DNA of 64,000 bases from Guadua angustifolia (GCA_036346375.1 CM070520.1:43915854-43979853), one strand, 5' to 3'; shown: positions 1 to 12,509, counted from the first letter of the stretch. Numbers and translations: made by a program. The notes: generated from the letters alone by a model not told the origin.

Positions 1-1540
1 CAAGCTAGGTCAATGGTTGGTGCGCACAGATCTTAGCATCTTTAAACCATAAATAACTTAAAAATTTAACGTCAGAGCACTGCTCGACATATTCTCTTAT
101 TACAAAAGTCGGACCCGTAGGTCATGTAGAAATGGGGACATTAAACTGGTAACTAAACTTTAGACTAAGCAAAAATAAGACACGCGATCCTAGGCGTCTG
201 GTTATTCCTCCTCTTCACCGCCTTCACCGCAGATATCGAACAGAGGGTCGCAGGCTCTCGGATAGCTATCTTCGCTCTCCTGATTCTGGTTAGTGAAGAG
301 AGAGTCATCTTCTTGTGAACCAGCGGTGGTGTCGACGTCGGGTATTTCCAGCACAACTTCCACAGCGTCCTAGGCTTCATCCGTCGTGATGTGATTGATC
401 CTTCCACGAGTCGTTGTTTAAGGCGATGCTCCTGGCTGTACTGGTACCCGGTTACTTCCTGTTACTGGGGCTTTAGCTGGGGTAGTTCCTAAGTTAAAAT
501 GGACTGAAGTAACATTTCCTTTCTTCGGACACTTGTTGGCGAAATGTCCTGGCTCGTTACAAGAGAAACATTTCTTGACAGCAGACTGCTGACTTCCTGA
601 GGGTGTATTGCTTCCTGGTGCTGGGGTTTGGAAATTTTGATTAGTGGGGCGAGATGACGGAGCTGACGTCTTGCTAGTCCACTGGGGTTGAATTCTGGCA
701 AACTGTTGCGGTGTCATCCTTAACCTAAGTTGATTAGGTCGCCCTGCCTGACTAGCCATCCTACGCTTACGATCTTCACCCAATTCCTTACGCTTATCCT
801 CAAGGATCAAAGCTTTATTAACAAACTCCTGAAAATCAGGGAAATTGTGGGTGATCAATCCCACTTGTAATCCAGAAGTTAAACCCTTTCAAGAAGCGAA
901 ACTGTCTAGCTTTATCCGTAGCTACATCCTCTGGCGCATATCGTGCTAACTGAGTAAACTTATTCAAGTACTCTGCCACTGATTGGCCTCCTTGTTTCAA
1001 AGCCCTAAACTCTTCCTTCTTAAGGTCCATCATTCCCTCAGGCACATGATACTGACGGAAAGCAGCTGAGAACTCTTCCCAAGTAATTTCCTGTGAGGCT
1101 TCATGTGCTGCGCAGTAGTTCTCCCACCATTCTGCGGCAGTCCCTTCTAACTGGTGTGAAGCATACAACACCTTCTCATTGCCCTCACACTACGTGATAT
1201 GCAATTTCCTCTCATTGGTTCTTAACCAATCATCGGCCTCCAAAGGATTAGCATTGCCTGAGAATGTTGGAGGACGGGTTCTCATGAAATCTGACAGCTT
1301 AGAATGAGAACGCGGCCCGTTATTGCCTTGGTGTATGTTAGTGTTGCCTACGGCTTGATTAGTCATGTTCTGCATTTGTTGCATCATGGTTTGCATAAGT
1401 TGAGTTTGCGCGGATATAAAAGCTTCCAAGTTCTGCATATCTACTTGCGGTGTCGGTTGCAGTGGCGTTCCATCATTGAACTCGTCATTTCGGCGAAGGC
1501 CACTTCCTGAAGCACCGTTGTTACCGCGAGTGTTCACCAT
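1..1540 (-). pseudogene. Broken gag of a Ty3/gypsy retrotransposon, no pol visible behind it
   Basis: Gag packages element RNA in cytoplasmic virus-like particles. Reading on the minus strand from the ATG at 1540 there is an N-terminal part (MVNTRGNNG start, Met/Gln-rich) to 1190, a Retrotrans_gag-like core (AAEWWENY, FRQYHVPEG, VAEYLNKFTQLARYAP) to 836, and a CCHC zinc knuckle (CFSCNEPGHFANKC) at about 530-572. It is broken by an in-frame TAG at 1190-1192, a frameshift near 840-865 and a TAA at 418-420. After the knuckle I can still read INHITTDEA-DAVEVVL, which usually leads into protease. Here the frame runs into an acidic tail (about 163-350) and stops, with no DTG/DSG protease motif. Window position 1 is still inside the element. 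The long LTR and gag style suggest the Tekay/Del chromovirus lineage; this is inferred. Confidence 0.85.
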
Positions 1541-1811
1541 CTGTTTGATTTTATTTTTAGGTTAGGAGAGGTAGAATAGCATAGATAAGATGCAAGAATC
1601 TCTAATGCGGGGGAATAGGTTAAACCCAAAACTTTATATTTATTAATTAACTTGGTATGGTTGCTTACAAAAGCCTAAAAGCATGCAACGCATACTGCAC
1701 ACTCAGCAAACATTAAAATCCAAACTAAACACTCAACCTTAACGTCTATTACATTTGGGTAAGACTGTTCTAATGACGCGACTCACTACTTGAGTCTCAA
1801 CTCTAAGTCCT

Positions 1812-2369
1812 TCACTCCTCAAGCCATCCTCCACGAGAACTTCCTGGTGGGTATATTGGCGGATGAGCTGGTGCTGGCATGAATCGATCCCAACATTCTG
1901 CAGCTGGTGACGCTTCCGGTTCCTCGAACTCAGACTTCATCTCCTCTGATGATGATGGCGTGGCACAGCATCTCTTCTGTAATGCCTCCTCGAGCTCCAT
2001 GATTCTCTCCTCGTAAACTACTCAGGTCTCGTGTAGTTCCTTCTCTGCAACTCTGAGTGCTTCGTAGGCCATCCTTAATTCCGTCTCAGTGTCATGGACA
2101 TGAGTCTCTTGAACAGCTGTAAATCGTGCCAAGTGCACCGTGGTAGCATCCTCCTTCCGTGTGACGTATGAACGCCAAGAATCTCGAACCATGGGGTGGA
2201 GTCTGAACACCGTGTCTTCCAACTCGTGATAGTAGTCGTAGCAGATCCTCCGTAGAGCAAGTCGTGATGCCTCCTGGATACTGAGCTCCCACGTGGCTCT
2301 TCTCACTGTGATGCTGATAGGTTGGCTTGCTCTCTCTCCGTTTCTGGCGTAGATCAGAAGTTTGCACAC
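1812..2369 (-). pseudogene. Extra ORF (orf0-like) in the leader between the primer-binding site and gag
   Basis: Two stretches, 2369-2022 and 2000-1812, lie in the same minus-strand frame and are separated by a single TGA at 2022-2024. Together they would give about 185 residues, with the Ala/Arg-rich segment ISITVRRATWELSIQEASR, a probable coiled coil (ELRMAYEALRVAEKELHET before the stop, MELEEALQKR after it) and a Pro-rich C-terminus. An additional ORF upstream of gag (orf0) is known in some rice gypsy elements of the RIRE3/RIRE8 type; assigning this one to that class is inference from its position. It lies between the PBS (2717-2728) and the gag ATG (1540). Its function is unknown. An overlapping ORF on the same strand from 2484 in another frame may hold the original start. 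Confidence 0.5.
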
Positions 2370-2716
2370 CTTTCCTCTTGTGGCTCCGTTGACGATTCAA
2401 CTTCGTCCTTGATACGTTGGTTTGGTGAAACCTCCCAAAACTTGGAGCACCCTCCAGAGCTCTGTCGCGTATCCACCCTCGCACTCCACGTATGACTATG
2501 CCCTCTTCATCTATTTAAAAATGAAAGTAGATAAGTCTTCAACTTCTAATGGCCACTCAGAAAAATTCGAGGTAGTTTTCAGCAAAGGTAAGGAGCGGAG
2601 AATAAGATGAGTCAAGAGTGTTGTTTTAATCCCATTTAGATTTTTCCTTTAGAAAATAGTTTTGGACTCCCTAAGATACCACTATGCTCACTAGGGCCAA
2701 GACCTACAGTCAGTAT

Positions 2717-2728
2717 GCTCTGATACCA
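2717..2728 (-). other. Primer-binding site (initiator Met-tRNA type)
   Basis: The minus strand reads TGGTATCAGAGC, complementary to the 3' end of initiator methionine tRNA, four bases inside the inner LTR border. This fixes the orientation of the element and marks 2733-5822 as its 5' LTR. Confidence 0.92.
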
Positions 2729-2732
2729 CCTC

Positions 2733-5700
2733 TGTAAGGACCCGAATTCACCAATTCGAATCCACTGTGTTTTACCATACTAGTCCCAGGATCAACGCTA
2801 GTGCACACAGCTTAACATCAGTAAGCATCAAATCACACACAACGATAAGAACAATACGACTTCATTTATTTAATATAACTATTGTATGATCTTATGATCA
2901 CTTACATTATTCAGCCTCACAAGGCAATACTAAGGTCAAATAAGACAAATGCAGCGGAAAGTAGTAGAAAACGTAGTGACTCATCAGTACACTACAGGCG
3001 ACTGACAAGGCTTGGCCTAGTGACTTGCGTCCACCTGAAAGTCCTCCTCAAGCGTAGGCGATGATTCCTCCACTGTTGTTGGTTGTTAAGCAAGGGTGAG
3101 TGCACCAACACGTACTCAACAAGTTGTGCACAAAATGCATTTCCAACATAGCTATATGCAGGTTTATTCCAAAGGAAGGCTATGGTTCATATGCACTAAA
3201 GCAGCATTTAAGAATACATACATTTCATAGATTGAAAAGACAATAAAACAAATAAATACAAGTAATAGATTCAGTATTTCTCAAGTAAACCCGGTTTCAA
3301 TCCTAAATCAAGTTCCATTATCCACATGGCATCCTGCCATCCCATTACAGTTGTTCATTTTAATTAACTACCCCTTGATTGTAATTCCCGAGCATTGCTC
3401 AATACCGTGAGCACGGCTATCTGAATAGTTTGTACACTCTGCAGAGGTTATGCACTTTACCAACATGATACAACCATGCACCACACAGGCGAATGATTAT
3501 AACAAAGCCTTTACAATGCATCCTCTTAACCCGGCTACTCCATTGAGGTTTCAACAACAAGGGTTACACCACCACAACAGGGCCCCCTCTTGCGCCATGT
3601 GAGTTTCTCCGTACACCCGGACTCACACCACCACGATAGCACTCAAGCTAAGTATTTGCAAATTAGTCAGCTAGGCTGCCCCATAACAGACATGTAGTTG
3701 CATGATAGACTCAGGTCAAAGGCTCGCAAGATTAAGTCCTTAGGATTGATTAAAGCAAGACTTACACATACCCTCAGCTCCTCTGAGCCCACCCTGGCAC
3801 ACTTGCCCCTTCCACTAGCTTCAATCGTAAAGTTATTACCACCCGGTTGTTTACCAAGCACCACGTGCTACTTACAAATCAACATCGTTGTGTGACCTCC
3901 CCGCCACAACAACTCAATCTCTTTGTGTGACCACACATGACACACAAGTTATCATCATTGTTCCATATTCCATTAGTCAACATTAATACTCAACCTTTCA
4001 GATACATGTGATGACGTGGCATGGATAAGCATTCTAGTCCGATCTAACCATCCATGTTGATTTCAGTATTAACCAACTATAGTGAACCAACCTTATGGTG
4101 ACAAGTGGATTATGGCATGCAAATAACAAGGTAGGGTGTAATTCAATAGGGTATATTAGCTAAATCTCAATTTAGGTTAAAATCATTTATACGAGTGAAA
4201 TAACATGCAATATGGATAAAACAAAATAGCAATTTTTCCTAACATGGGTGCAACATGATCAAAGCACAACTTGCCTTGCTTAAGTTCTGGTTCGATCCAA
4301 AGGTTGTTCTTTGAGTTGCAAATTCCTCCTTGAAGCCTCGCTCAATTCAATGTCTACGCGAATCGAGAAGAAATAGCAAATAAACACCAAAACCAAAGAA
4401 CAAATTAACTCAAAAATTCAAATAAAAATCACCATTGGATAGATCTCAATTTTACAAATTTTTAGGAATTTGAATCACCTCAATCGGAGTTCATATGCAA
4501 AAGTTATAACATTTTAAAGTTTTAAATTCCTAAAAAATCCCTAAATCATAAAATCCGAATTAATCGAATTATTTTTATAAAGAAAAATATGAATTTCCCG
4601 CCCCGGCTGTACGGACAACATGTGGCAAAAGCTGAGCCATTGGGTACCAATCTAACGGTTCCTATTTAATCACCGACGTGGCTCAATATCAACCGTCCGA
4701 TCCAAATCCGACGACCCACGCTTACCCCTACGGTGCACTGTGCACTTAATCGACGTGGCCCATCCGTGACCCTATGATCTTAATCTAACGGTGAGAGCTT
4801 ACCCGTGTGATCCACTATTCCCCGGGCGACGCGGCTTATTTCTGACGCTTCGATGACGATCCGACGGTCGACGTGCTTCGGCTCCGGTGATGAGGACGCG
4901 GCTGTGCAACTCGCCGGACTTGGGAACGACGACCACCCAAACGGCGAACGAGGTGACTTCGGCGAGGAAGAAGTGTCGACTCGGGTGCGGCGCGACGAGA
5001 CGAACTCGAATCCTCAACCCACACGGTGGAAGAAGGTCTTCAACGGTGGCAGTGGTGCGGCGAAGGTCTTCGGAACTCCGGCGAGCTCGCGGGGTCTTCA
5101 CGGCTCTCCTCCGGTGATGATGCAGTAGAGAAGTTGTGCGGCGGCTCGAGGTAAGTCTCAGGAAGGGTTGGGGCTCCTTAAATACCCGGCCAAGCGCGGA
5201 AAACAAGGAAAGTTCCCCGGCGGCGGCAGTGTTTGACTCGGAGACGGCGGCGAGGAGTCCTTCTCGGAGACGATGAGCCACGACCGCACGATCTTCATCG
5301 ACGGCTGGGATAAAAGATCAATTCCGAATCGGTACCGATTGCTATTGATTGTGCGATCAAGATCTAATGATCGTCATCACCTAGGGTTACTTAATCGACG
5401 TGGCGTGACGGGGGCCCTCGGATCCCAATCCAACGGCGCAGGTTACTCCTCCCGTTTTACCGTTCGGTCCACATAGTAATGGGCCGAGGCCTGTTACTGT
5501 TCACGGGGAATTTCCGGATTTTCCATTTAAAATAATTCAAGAAAATAAATTAGTTTATTTAGGGTAGTAAAAATACTCTAAAATTCCAAGAAAAATCTCA
5601 AAAATACTTTGAGACATTTCGGACTTAAATAAAATATTTTGATAAGATTTTATTTTAAACTTTTTTTTATATTTATTTCTTAACAAAAGGCAATATATAT

Positions 5701-5822
5701 TAATTCAAAATAATTCAAATAAATCTCATAAAATCCAAATAATTCCAGAAAATTCATAAAAATCATAAATTGCAATAAAATAATATTTATTAATTGAAAA
5801 ACCAAAAAATTGGGATATTACA
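2733..5822 (-). mobile_element. 5' LTR (about 3.1 kb) of the Ty3/gypsy element
   Basis: On the minus strand it begins TGTAATATCCC (5822) and ends GGGTCCTTACA (2733), the TG...CA form of grass gypsy LTRs. The PBS follows immediately. The interior is part GC-rich (about 4800-5450) and part AT-rich (5520-5800). ORFs inside, such as the Arg-rich ones at 4799-5281, look like chance readings of LTR sequence. The outer end abuts a different gypsy LTR of opposite orientation at 5823. Confidence 0.88.
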
Positions 5823-7988
5823 GGCATGTTCTCGTCACCGCCTTTCCGTCGACCTCCTTCGCTAGAGCTCAGTCGTCCGATCGGCCGTCGATGCATCGGA
5901 TCGTGCCGCGTCTCCAGCCCGCGCCCTCACCTCTCCGCCGCTCGATCTGCCATGGGCGTGCCGGATTTCGCCGCGTGTTCGTGACGGTCATTGCCCACTT
6001 GCGTTGTGTCGGCGCCAGTGTCCGCTTAGCGATCGCCACCTCAACCCTAGCCCCTGCATGGCTGCCATGTCAGCGTGGTCCGTCATGTCATCGAAAGTCT
6101 CCTCGGTGCTCTCGGTTCACAGTGAACCGTGTCACAGACACGTGGGTCCCCCGTGTCAGAGGTGATTCATTTTCCTTTTTCATGTTTTCCAAAATTCCAA
6201 AAATTACAGCCAATCACCGAGCGCCACGTGTCACCCCTTCTGAATTTCTCTGATTTTCTTACCCGAAAGACTTCCAGGAGCCCGTTTTCCTCTGTCCGAG
6301 CTCCGATTCCAGTGATTCAAATTTCTAAATTCATCTAAATTCATGATCTATCTTTTAGTACCATTCTTTTCAATTTTTGAATTTTTTTGAATTTATTTTA
6401 TTTATTTGTTCTCGTTTCACGTGTAGACGACGCAAGCGAATCATCCGGCAGAGGTAGAACCAACAGGGGGCATTGGAGGCAAGTCTTCCTTGATCATGTT
6501 GATCCCAAATTTTAAGAAAACATTATGTTGTTTTAAATTATGCATGCTTGTTATGTTATGCAATGTACTTTAATTATAGTTTAGGGTGTAGTTAAATTCA
6601 AAAACTTGTTATACCCTCATTGATGTTGCTCATGCCAAACCTTTGACACCCTAGATGATACTAGCTACTTTATCTGGTAATAATCAATAGTGTAGCATGG
6701 GACGGTAGAATTGCTTAGTCCTGCTTAAACGTTTCGGTATCATGCCATTATGGAAAACCTTTTCAAACATTGTTTAAAACTTATTTGTGAGATTGTGGCA
6801 ATTTGTATTGCTGCTATTATTTAATTGAAATAAATTGAAAATGGCTTAGACTGGGGCGGATGGATGTTTGGTTGGTGCTGTATGCACGAGATCTTGTAAA
6901 GTGATTGTTCCGCCCTAGTCAATTAAGGACCGAAGCGTGTGTTACCATGGACCGAGCACTACCGTACAACCACATGTCTATATGGGTACGACCTGGCTAA
7001 CTAATTTGTGCATCTCATTACTGGCTTCGCCATTGGGTTGAATGTGGTTGTTGGATGTAGACACTCGCAAGGAGCAAGAGGGGGCTTCTGTACTGGGTGG
7101 CTAGAACCCTAAGAGCGGTGAAACCTTAGCGGGCGAAGTTAGTAGCGGGGTCGTGCATTGTAAAGGCCTTGTCATGATCTCTCTACTGACATACCAAAGG
7201 AAGTGTGTTAATTGCATGGCAACAAGAGTTGATCATGTCTTGTGGGTAAAGTGTACAATCTCTGCAGAGTTAAAACTACTTAAGTAGCCTTGCCCATGGT
7301 CAAGGGCAGGCTAGGTACGCTAGCACATTGTAGATCTTATGGTTTTATTTTAAATAAAAATGATGGTTTGGGAATCCGTGAGTGGATGGAACTCTCAGAT
7401 TATGGTTTGGTGGTTGGAACCTGTGTAGTTGTTATATCAAATTCAATTACTATTCTATTATCTTTTTGTTAAATGATGCTTTGTGAAATTACTATTGGTA
7501 TTTAAAGTTAAATTCTGCTTTGTGCAAATGAACCATATTATGCCTTCAATTGTTCAACCTTGCATATAGTTATCATGCATTATGTTTCCACGACTTGCGG
7601 AGTACATTTTGTACTCACCCTTGCATCATCCCAACTTTCCACGGAAGAGAGTGCTGAAGCTGAAGGTGACTACGAGTTCCATGCTTGTGGTTATGGTGAA
7701 GGCGATCCGGACTACTAGGATGCGTACCCCAGTCAATTGCCTGTGGCATATGGATTGGCTCACTCTGCTGCTACTATTTTATTTCCGCTGCTTCTTATTG
7801 AACTCAAGCCTGACGCTGGTTATTTGTAGTAATGTGGCCATAAGGTTGAATCTCTCTTTGCTTAATTAATATTATTGCCTCGTGATATGATTGTGTTATC
7901 ATCACTGTTTCCACTGTGTGTGCTAGTTGTTCCTGGACTAGCACGGATATACATAGAGGGTTCAGATTTGGAAATCCGGGTCCCGACA
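5823..7988 (+). mobile_element. Partial Ty3/gypsy LTR, target of the element at 1-5822
   Basis: The right end reads GGGTCCCGACA (to 7988), matching the LTR-end style of the neighbour (GGGTCCTTACA on its own strand). Internal landmarks such as GGTAAAGTGTACAATCTCTG (about 7246) parallel the other LTR read in reverse complement (GGTAAAGTGCATAACCTCTG), so the two belong to related families in opposite orientation. The left part is cut by the inserted element; its remainder should lie beyond that element, outside the window. No PBS follows 7988, so this is a 3' LTR or a solo LTR. It interrupts the Ulp1-like gene of CACTA-1. Confidence 0.7.
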
Positions 7989-8647
7989 CTAGCATTATGA
8001 TATACGTACTTGAGAGGCAATTGTAATGTCAAATTTCTTCTTGAATACGCCCCTGTTTTTAGCACGGAACCGTGCGATGCACTACACATGTGATTACGAA
8101 TTGTACATGATTAGAATTTATTTCAAATGGAAGGAAATAGAACTCATACAATAATAAAAGGAACAAGAATTAATACCGGTTGAGCATGTCGATAAAGTTT
8201 TGAAACTTTTTAATTGGCTTCCTTTGCGAGTCCATGACTGTGATCAAGCTATGATCTAGCTCGATCATAAGAAGAATCCAGTGAAAACTGTACATATATA
8301 TAATTCAACGTAGATAACTAATTAGTTCTAACATCGTGTTATAAAAAGGAGTAGAACGAGGCGGTACGAAAACACATACTCAAATGCGTAGGGTAGATAT
8401 ATCTTTGACTTATATTTTTGTTCCATTAGCGCATTGTATATGTTATTCTCTGTTTTGGTCTCTGACAGTAGTCTCGTTGATAACTACTGGGTCCATGAAG
8501 CCTATGTCAAAAATACGATTCTTTCGGCATCTTTATATCTCCATTCTACATAAGAAGAAATTAGTTAGGCTTGCAAGTTAGTATAGTATAAGGGCGTGCA
8601 CGATGGTTTTTTGTAAATAAGACACTTACAGAGTCCAGCAACCCAGC
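7989..8647 (-). pseudogene. Ulp1-like (C48) protease exons of the second CACTA-1 gene
   Basis: Many grass CACTA elements encode, after a Transposase_24 region, a domain resembling the SUMO protease Ulp1. On the minus strand I can read the exon end DALAAAML-GCWTL followed by a splice donor GTAAGT (about 8630). Next come an exon with DIGFMDPVVINETTVRDQ (about 8455-8508), a frameshift and NNIYNALMEQKYKSKIYLP, then an exon containing DSQRKPIKKFQNFIDMLNR (8179-8238) and, after another intron, FKKKFDITIAS. These match the family's characteristic run. The catalytic His is not evident in the decayed sequence and the Asp/Cys part is cut off by the gypsy LTR at 7988. A solo LTR (8648-10077) separates this part from the upstream coding region. 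Confidence 0.65.
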
Positions 8648-10077
8648 TGTTGGTGATATGCCCTAGAGGCGATCATGTGAGATGATTATATCATACGTCT
8701 ATGTTCATATACTTATCAGTTCCATGAATAAATGTCACTCCTTTGTTCATTGAGTATGACTTAATTGTGAAACATATTGGTTATATGATATTATTCGCGA
8801 TCCTGGTCACATATCATTATGTGGGGACGATAGTGATCGACCAAAGACATGTATTAATTGATGATAGTGTTTCACATACCATAGATATGGAGATATCAAA
8901 TCAATAATGTGGGCACATGTTAGAGAACATGGGGTTGGATAGACCCACTCCGAGACACTGATGAGATTGTTATCTTAGAAGTGCCATTAGGTGTAGTCTC
9001 AAGTGGTATACCTATACGATCCTTTGACACGAGATTCTTATTAATTCTCGGCATGTGTAATTGTATACTTTGGAGTGTCAAAGCGCTTCTCCGTAGCGCA
9101 GGAAGTTATAAAGGTAGCTTACGGGTATGCCATGAAACATGGCGTGAGATATAAGAGATCAAGATGGAATTTGCCCTCCTTGATAACGGAGAGATATCTG
9201 GGCCCCTCGGTGTCGATGGATAAGGAAAAGTGCATGGCCATGCCAAAGTGATTAAAGTGTTAATCACGAATTATATCCATTACATTGACGAGTGAATGGG
9301 TCGAGCTACCACAAGGATGGCATGCATGTTGCCTTGAGCTTGGTGGTATCGCGTGGCAAAAGGATCGGTACATGAGTATATCAAGGTTCGGTGATCGATC
9401 ACTCTGTGCATTCGGGGACAACATGTCCCGCTAGGAACCCTTGTTGTCGATGGTGCGAAAAGAGGTTTCGGGGCCATGGCGTTCTTGCATGAACCTAACG
9501 GGTCGCACACTTAACGGGTTGGATCATGTCGATGGATTGGATCCATTAGTGGGTTTACAGGATTTGGATCCTCTGGCGTCTTAATGGATTTCTACTGTAG
9601 AAGATCCATTAGCGTGAGTCCTAGTGGGCTTCTATCGTAGAAGGCCCGTTAGTGCACTCTATATAAAGGGGCGTGGGGGTGTGCAGCCATGAGGTTCTTC
9701 CCACCACAAATCCTAGCCGTCGCTGCATCCCACCGCCCCCTAAACCCTAGCCGCACGCGTGGGTGCTAGCACACCAGCGCGCGGTGATCCTACCCTGGAT
9801 GTGTGGATACCGTAGAGGCGCCGTTGCATCTGCCTCAGCGCTGATTGGCATGAACGTCTACTTCCTCTACAGCGTTGCGTGCGCGATCGCGAGGAGGAGA
9901 CGATCACTCCGGCATCTACTACTGTACTTTGGAGTATGCGAGGACGCTTCACCCACTCTTCTCCCGCTGCTAACGTGCTCCAAGGGTAATGATCCATGAT
10001 CCACTACTCGCATGTATCCTGGTTGAATGCGTAGAAAATTTTGTTTTCGGCTAGTGTAGCCTACGTGTTCTCCAACA
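8648..10077 (+). mobile_element. Copia-type solo LTR with 5-bp TSD
   Basis: It starts TGTTGGTGATATGCCC and ends CTCCAACA. It is flanked on both sides by CCAGC (8643-8647 and 10078-10082), a perfect 5-bp target-site duplication. A TATA box (CTATATAAAGGG, about 9659-9670) gives the plus orientation. There is no internal domain, so unequal recombination has left one LTR. The insertion lies in a coding exon of the CACTA-1 second gene about 16 bp from a splice donor. Assignment to the copia superfamily rests on the familiar LTR start and is inferred. Confidence 0.9.
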
Positions 10078-10082
10078 CCAGC

Positions 10083-12509
10083 ATGGCTGCGGCGAGGGCG
10101 TCTGTCTGGTATAGATCATATATGACGATCCGTTCGATAAAAAATTCACTGTCGCCGTGGAAAAAATCTTGTTCCTTATATTTGACAGCAAACAGATCTA
10201 AACCCTGCTTGGCCGCGTCCAAGTACCATTCATGGAATTGCCGCATCTTGTTGGTAGCTGGAGCAGCCCCTCACGCCTGACCAATGATGCGCCCTATGTA
10301 AATGGCCATCTTATTTGGGCAATCTCAATATTCACCGTGCCCAATACTTGATCTGCGTCAAGTCCAGTTTCTTTCAAGAATTTTTGCATCTCCTTGGCCT
10401 TCTCCTCAGTTGACGTCCTCTCCTCTGACGTCTTCTTCTTGTGGCTTTCCTTAGTCAATGTGCGCTCGTAGTTTGATAGGAGAGGCATTTCTTTTTTATC
10501 CTTCAAATTTTTAATAGTCCTCAAGCCTTTGTGAAATTCTTTCGTGCCAGATTGAACCTTCTTCTCTGGTGACTTGGGTCTAAAAAATTTAGTTACCTCT
10601 CCTTGTACTATCTTATTGGTCTCCTCCTCGGTCATATCATACGCCCGCTTCGGAAGTGCAGCCAGCTTCTTGGATTGGGTGGAGGACCCTGTCTTCTTGG
10701 GAGCTGCTGGCCGAGCTGGCTTGTTTGTCTTGGTCGGCGCCTTCTTGGGAGGAGACGGGTTGCTTCTGGGGCTTATGTTTGAGGGAGGTGGTGGAGGAGT
10801 CGGCGCCTTCTTAGGAGGAGACGGGATTCTTCTGGGGCTTATGTGTGCTGGAGGTGGTGTAGGAGTCGGGCTTCTTCGCGGAGAGGATACGTCCATGTTA
10901 TCTTAAAAAATTATGTACCGTTTGCGCCATAGGATGAAATTGTGTATCGCCTCTCCTAGCTTCGTAGTCCCGTCGCCTCCAGGAATTTCGAGGTCAAAGT
11001 CCTCATACCCTGGGCAAACCTCCTCCACCGAGACCTTGGAGTAGACTGGCGGTATCTGTTGGCCATGGATGAGCTGCCCTGGCTCCACTGGGTTAGCCAT
11101 GCCGTGGGCCGCTTTGAAGGAGAGGTTCTGCGCTTGGACGTGTAGCTCACAAAGTGTCCGCTGCCTGATGTCATCTACAGGATAGTGGTCCAAGTCCGCT
11201 TCAGGCAGCCCACCGGAGGCGCAGCTGCTCCGCTGCAGGAAGGGGCTGATGATATTAGGATTACTTGGAGCTTCCTGGCCCGTCTCTCGCTGTTGGCTCA
11301 AGGCTAACTGCGCATTTCTTCGGATCTCTTCTTGCATTCGCTCATGTGTTTGATTCAGGCGTTCTTCAAGTGCACTGAGCTATTGTGTTTGTCGAGCCTT
11401 GCTTCTCACCCGACTCCTATAGGTCTCGGCGTCCTGAGAGAAACCAACCTTCTAGGGGACGACACTAACGCCTCGTGTACATCTAGGGTGCTCTGGGTTT
11501 TGTAGGGCCCTTGTTAGCTTGTCGATCTCTCTGTTTGGCACGAAGGTGCCCTGAGAAGACTCCTCGATCGATTGTGCAAGCCTTCTAGCCACATCTCGCA
11601 GCACCTCCCCAAACACCGCATTGCCTTCATCGTTAAGGGCGCCGTCGTGAGCATAGAACCAATACTTTGCTCTGTCGGGCCATTCCATTGTTGCGGGTGC
11701 GACACCCTTAACTAGCAGGTCCTGTTCCTCTTCTCCCATATGGGTATTGCTTGGCGGTAACCACCGGGGCGAGTCTGTGGTGGTAACTCTTCTTCATCCA
11801 TTCAAATTTTGTTTTCTCACTCAAACTTTGACCTTCGTCCGAGGTCTTGTAGTTCACTGAACGCATCCCAATGATCCTGCAACTTTGGGTACTTGTTGAA
11901 GTCGAGGCGTTCGATTCTTCTTGATATACTCGTGTTCAACTTCTTTTTAAAAGTCCGGAATGCAATGGCCATTTTCTTGAGTGTAACTCTTCACCTTCTC
12001 TTTGGTCCCTTGGGGAAGGTGAATGCCTCCTTCACATCATTCCAAAGCATATTCTTCGTATCTTTAGGGACCTGATCCCATTTTGCTATACTAATGGGCA
12101 CGTGGTCCCTAACGTGGACGCCGCATGCCGAATTGAATGGCCCAAATGCCCCCAAGGGTGCAGAGGTTGGTCGTTCTCGCCGACCTCGGTGATAATGTGT
12201 CTTGCCTTCGACTTCTTGCTTGGACCACGTTGACGTGATTGCCTGCTTGGTTGACCGATCTAAAAGTATGGTACAATCATGAATGGGTCAGAATGTTGGC
12301 TTAGAATGATAGTGGAACCGACAATTATGAACGGGACCGATTGTTACCTCGCCGGCCTCATCGTGCTCTACGGCCTCGTCGGCCTCAGTGGCCTCGGCGG
12401 CCATGGGTTGATCCACGAGGGCGGGTTCAGGCTCTCCTGCCTCATGACCATCATCTCCCGCAATCAAATTTCGCATAAATTCTTCTTGATCAACAAATTC
12501 GTCTGCCAT
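10083..12509 (-). pseudogene. Second CACTA-1 gene, Transposase_24-like part
   Basis: Read on the minus strand from the likely start at 12509 (MADEFVDQEEFMRNLI): an acidic Glu/Ala-rich segment to 12288; a decayed region with the family signature CGVHVRDHVPISIAKWDQVP (about 12100); a block ending in RAKYWFYAHDG and NREIDKLTRALQNPEHP (11739-11452); a region with DHYPVDDI (11337-10903); a Pro/Ser/Lys-rich linker with repeated SPPKKAPT units (10896-10294); and FHEWYLDAAKQGLDLFAVKY (10246-10090), which leads into the Ulp1-like part. The same signatures recur in CACTA-3 (48200-49860). Such proteins are annotated as plant transposase (Ptta/En/Spm, Transposase_24), probably equivalent to TNPA-type DNA-binding factors. 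It is split over three frames with several stops. Confidence 0.75.

Noticed and set aside
4799..5476. Long GC-rich ORFs on both strands
   Set aside because: They lie inside a gypsy LTR, are Arg/Ser-rich in several frames at once and show no domain; they reflect base composition.
5810..6338. 147- and 69-residue plus-strand ORFs
   Set aside because: Located in the partial gypsy LTR with no recognisable domain.
10574..10906. 110-residue plus-strand ORF rich in Gly/Leu
   Set aside because: Antisense of the Pro-rich SPPKKAPT linker of the Transposase_24-like gene.
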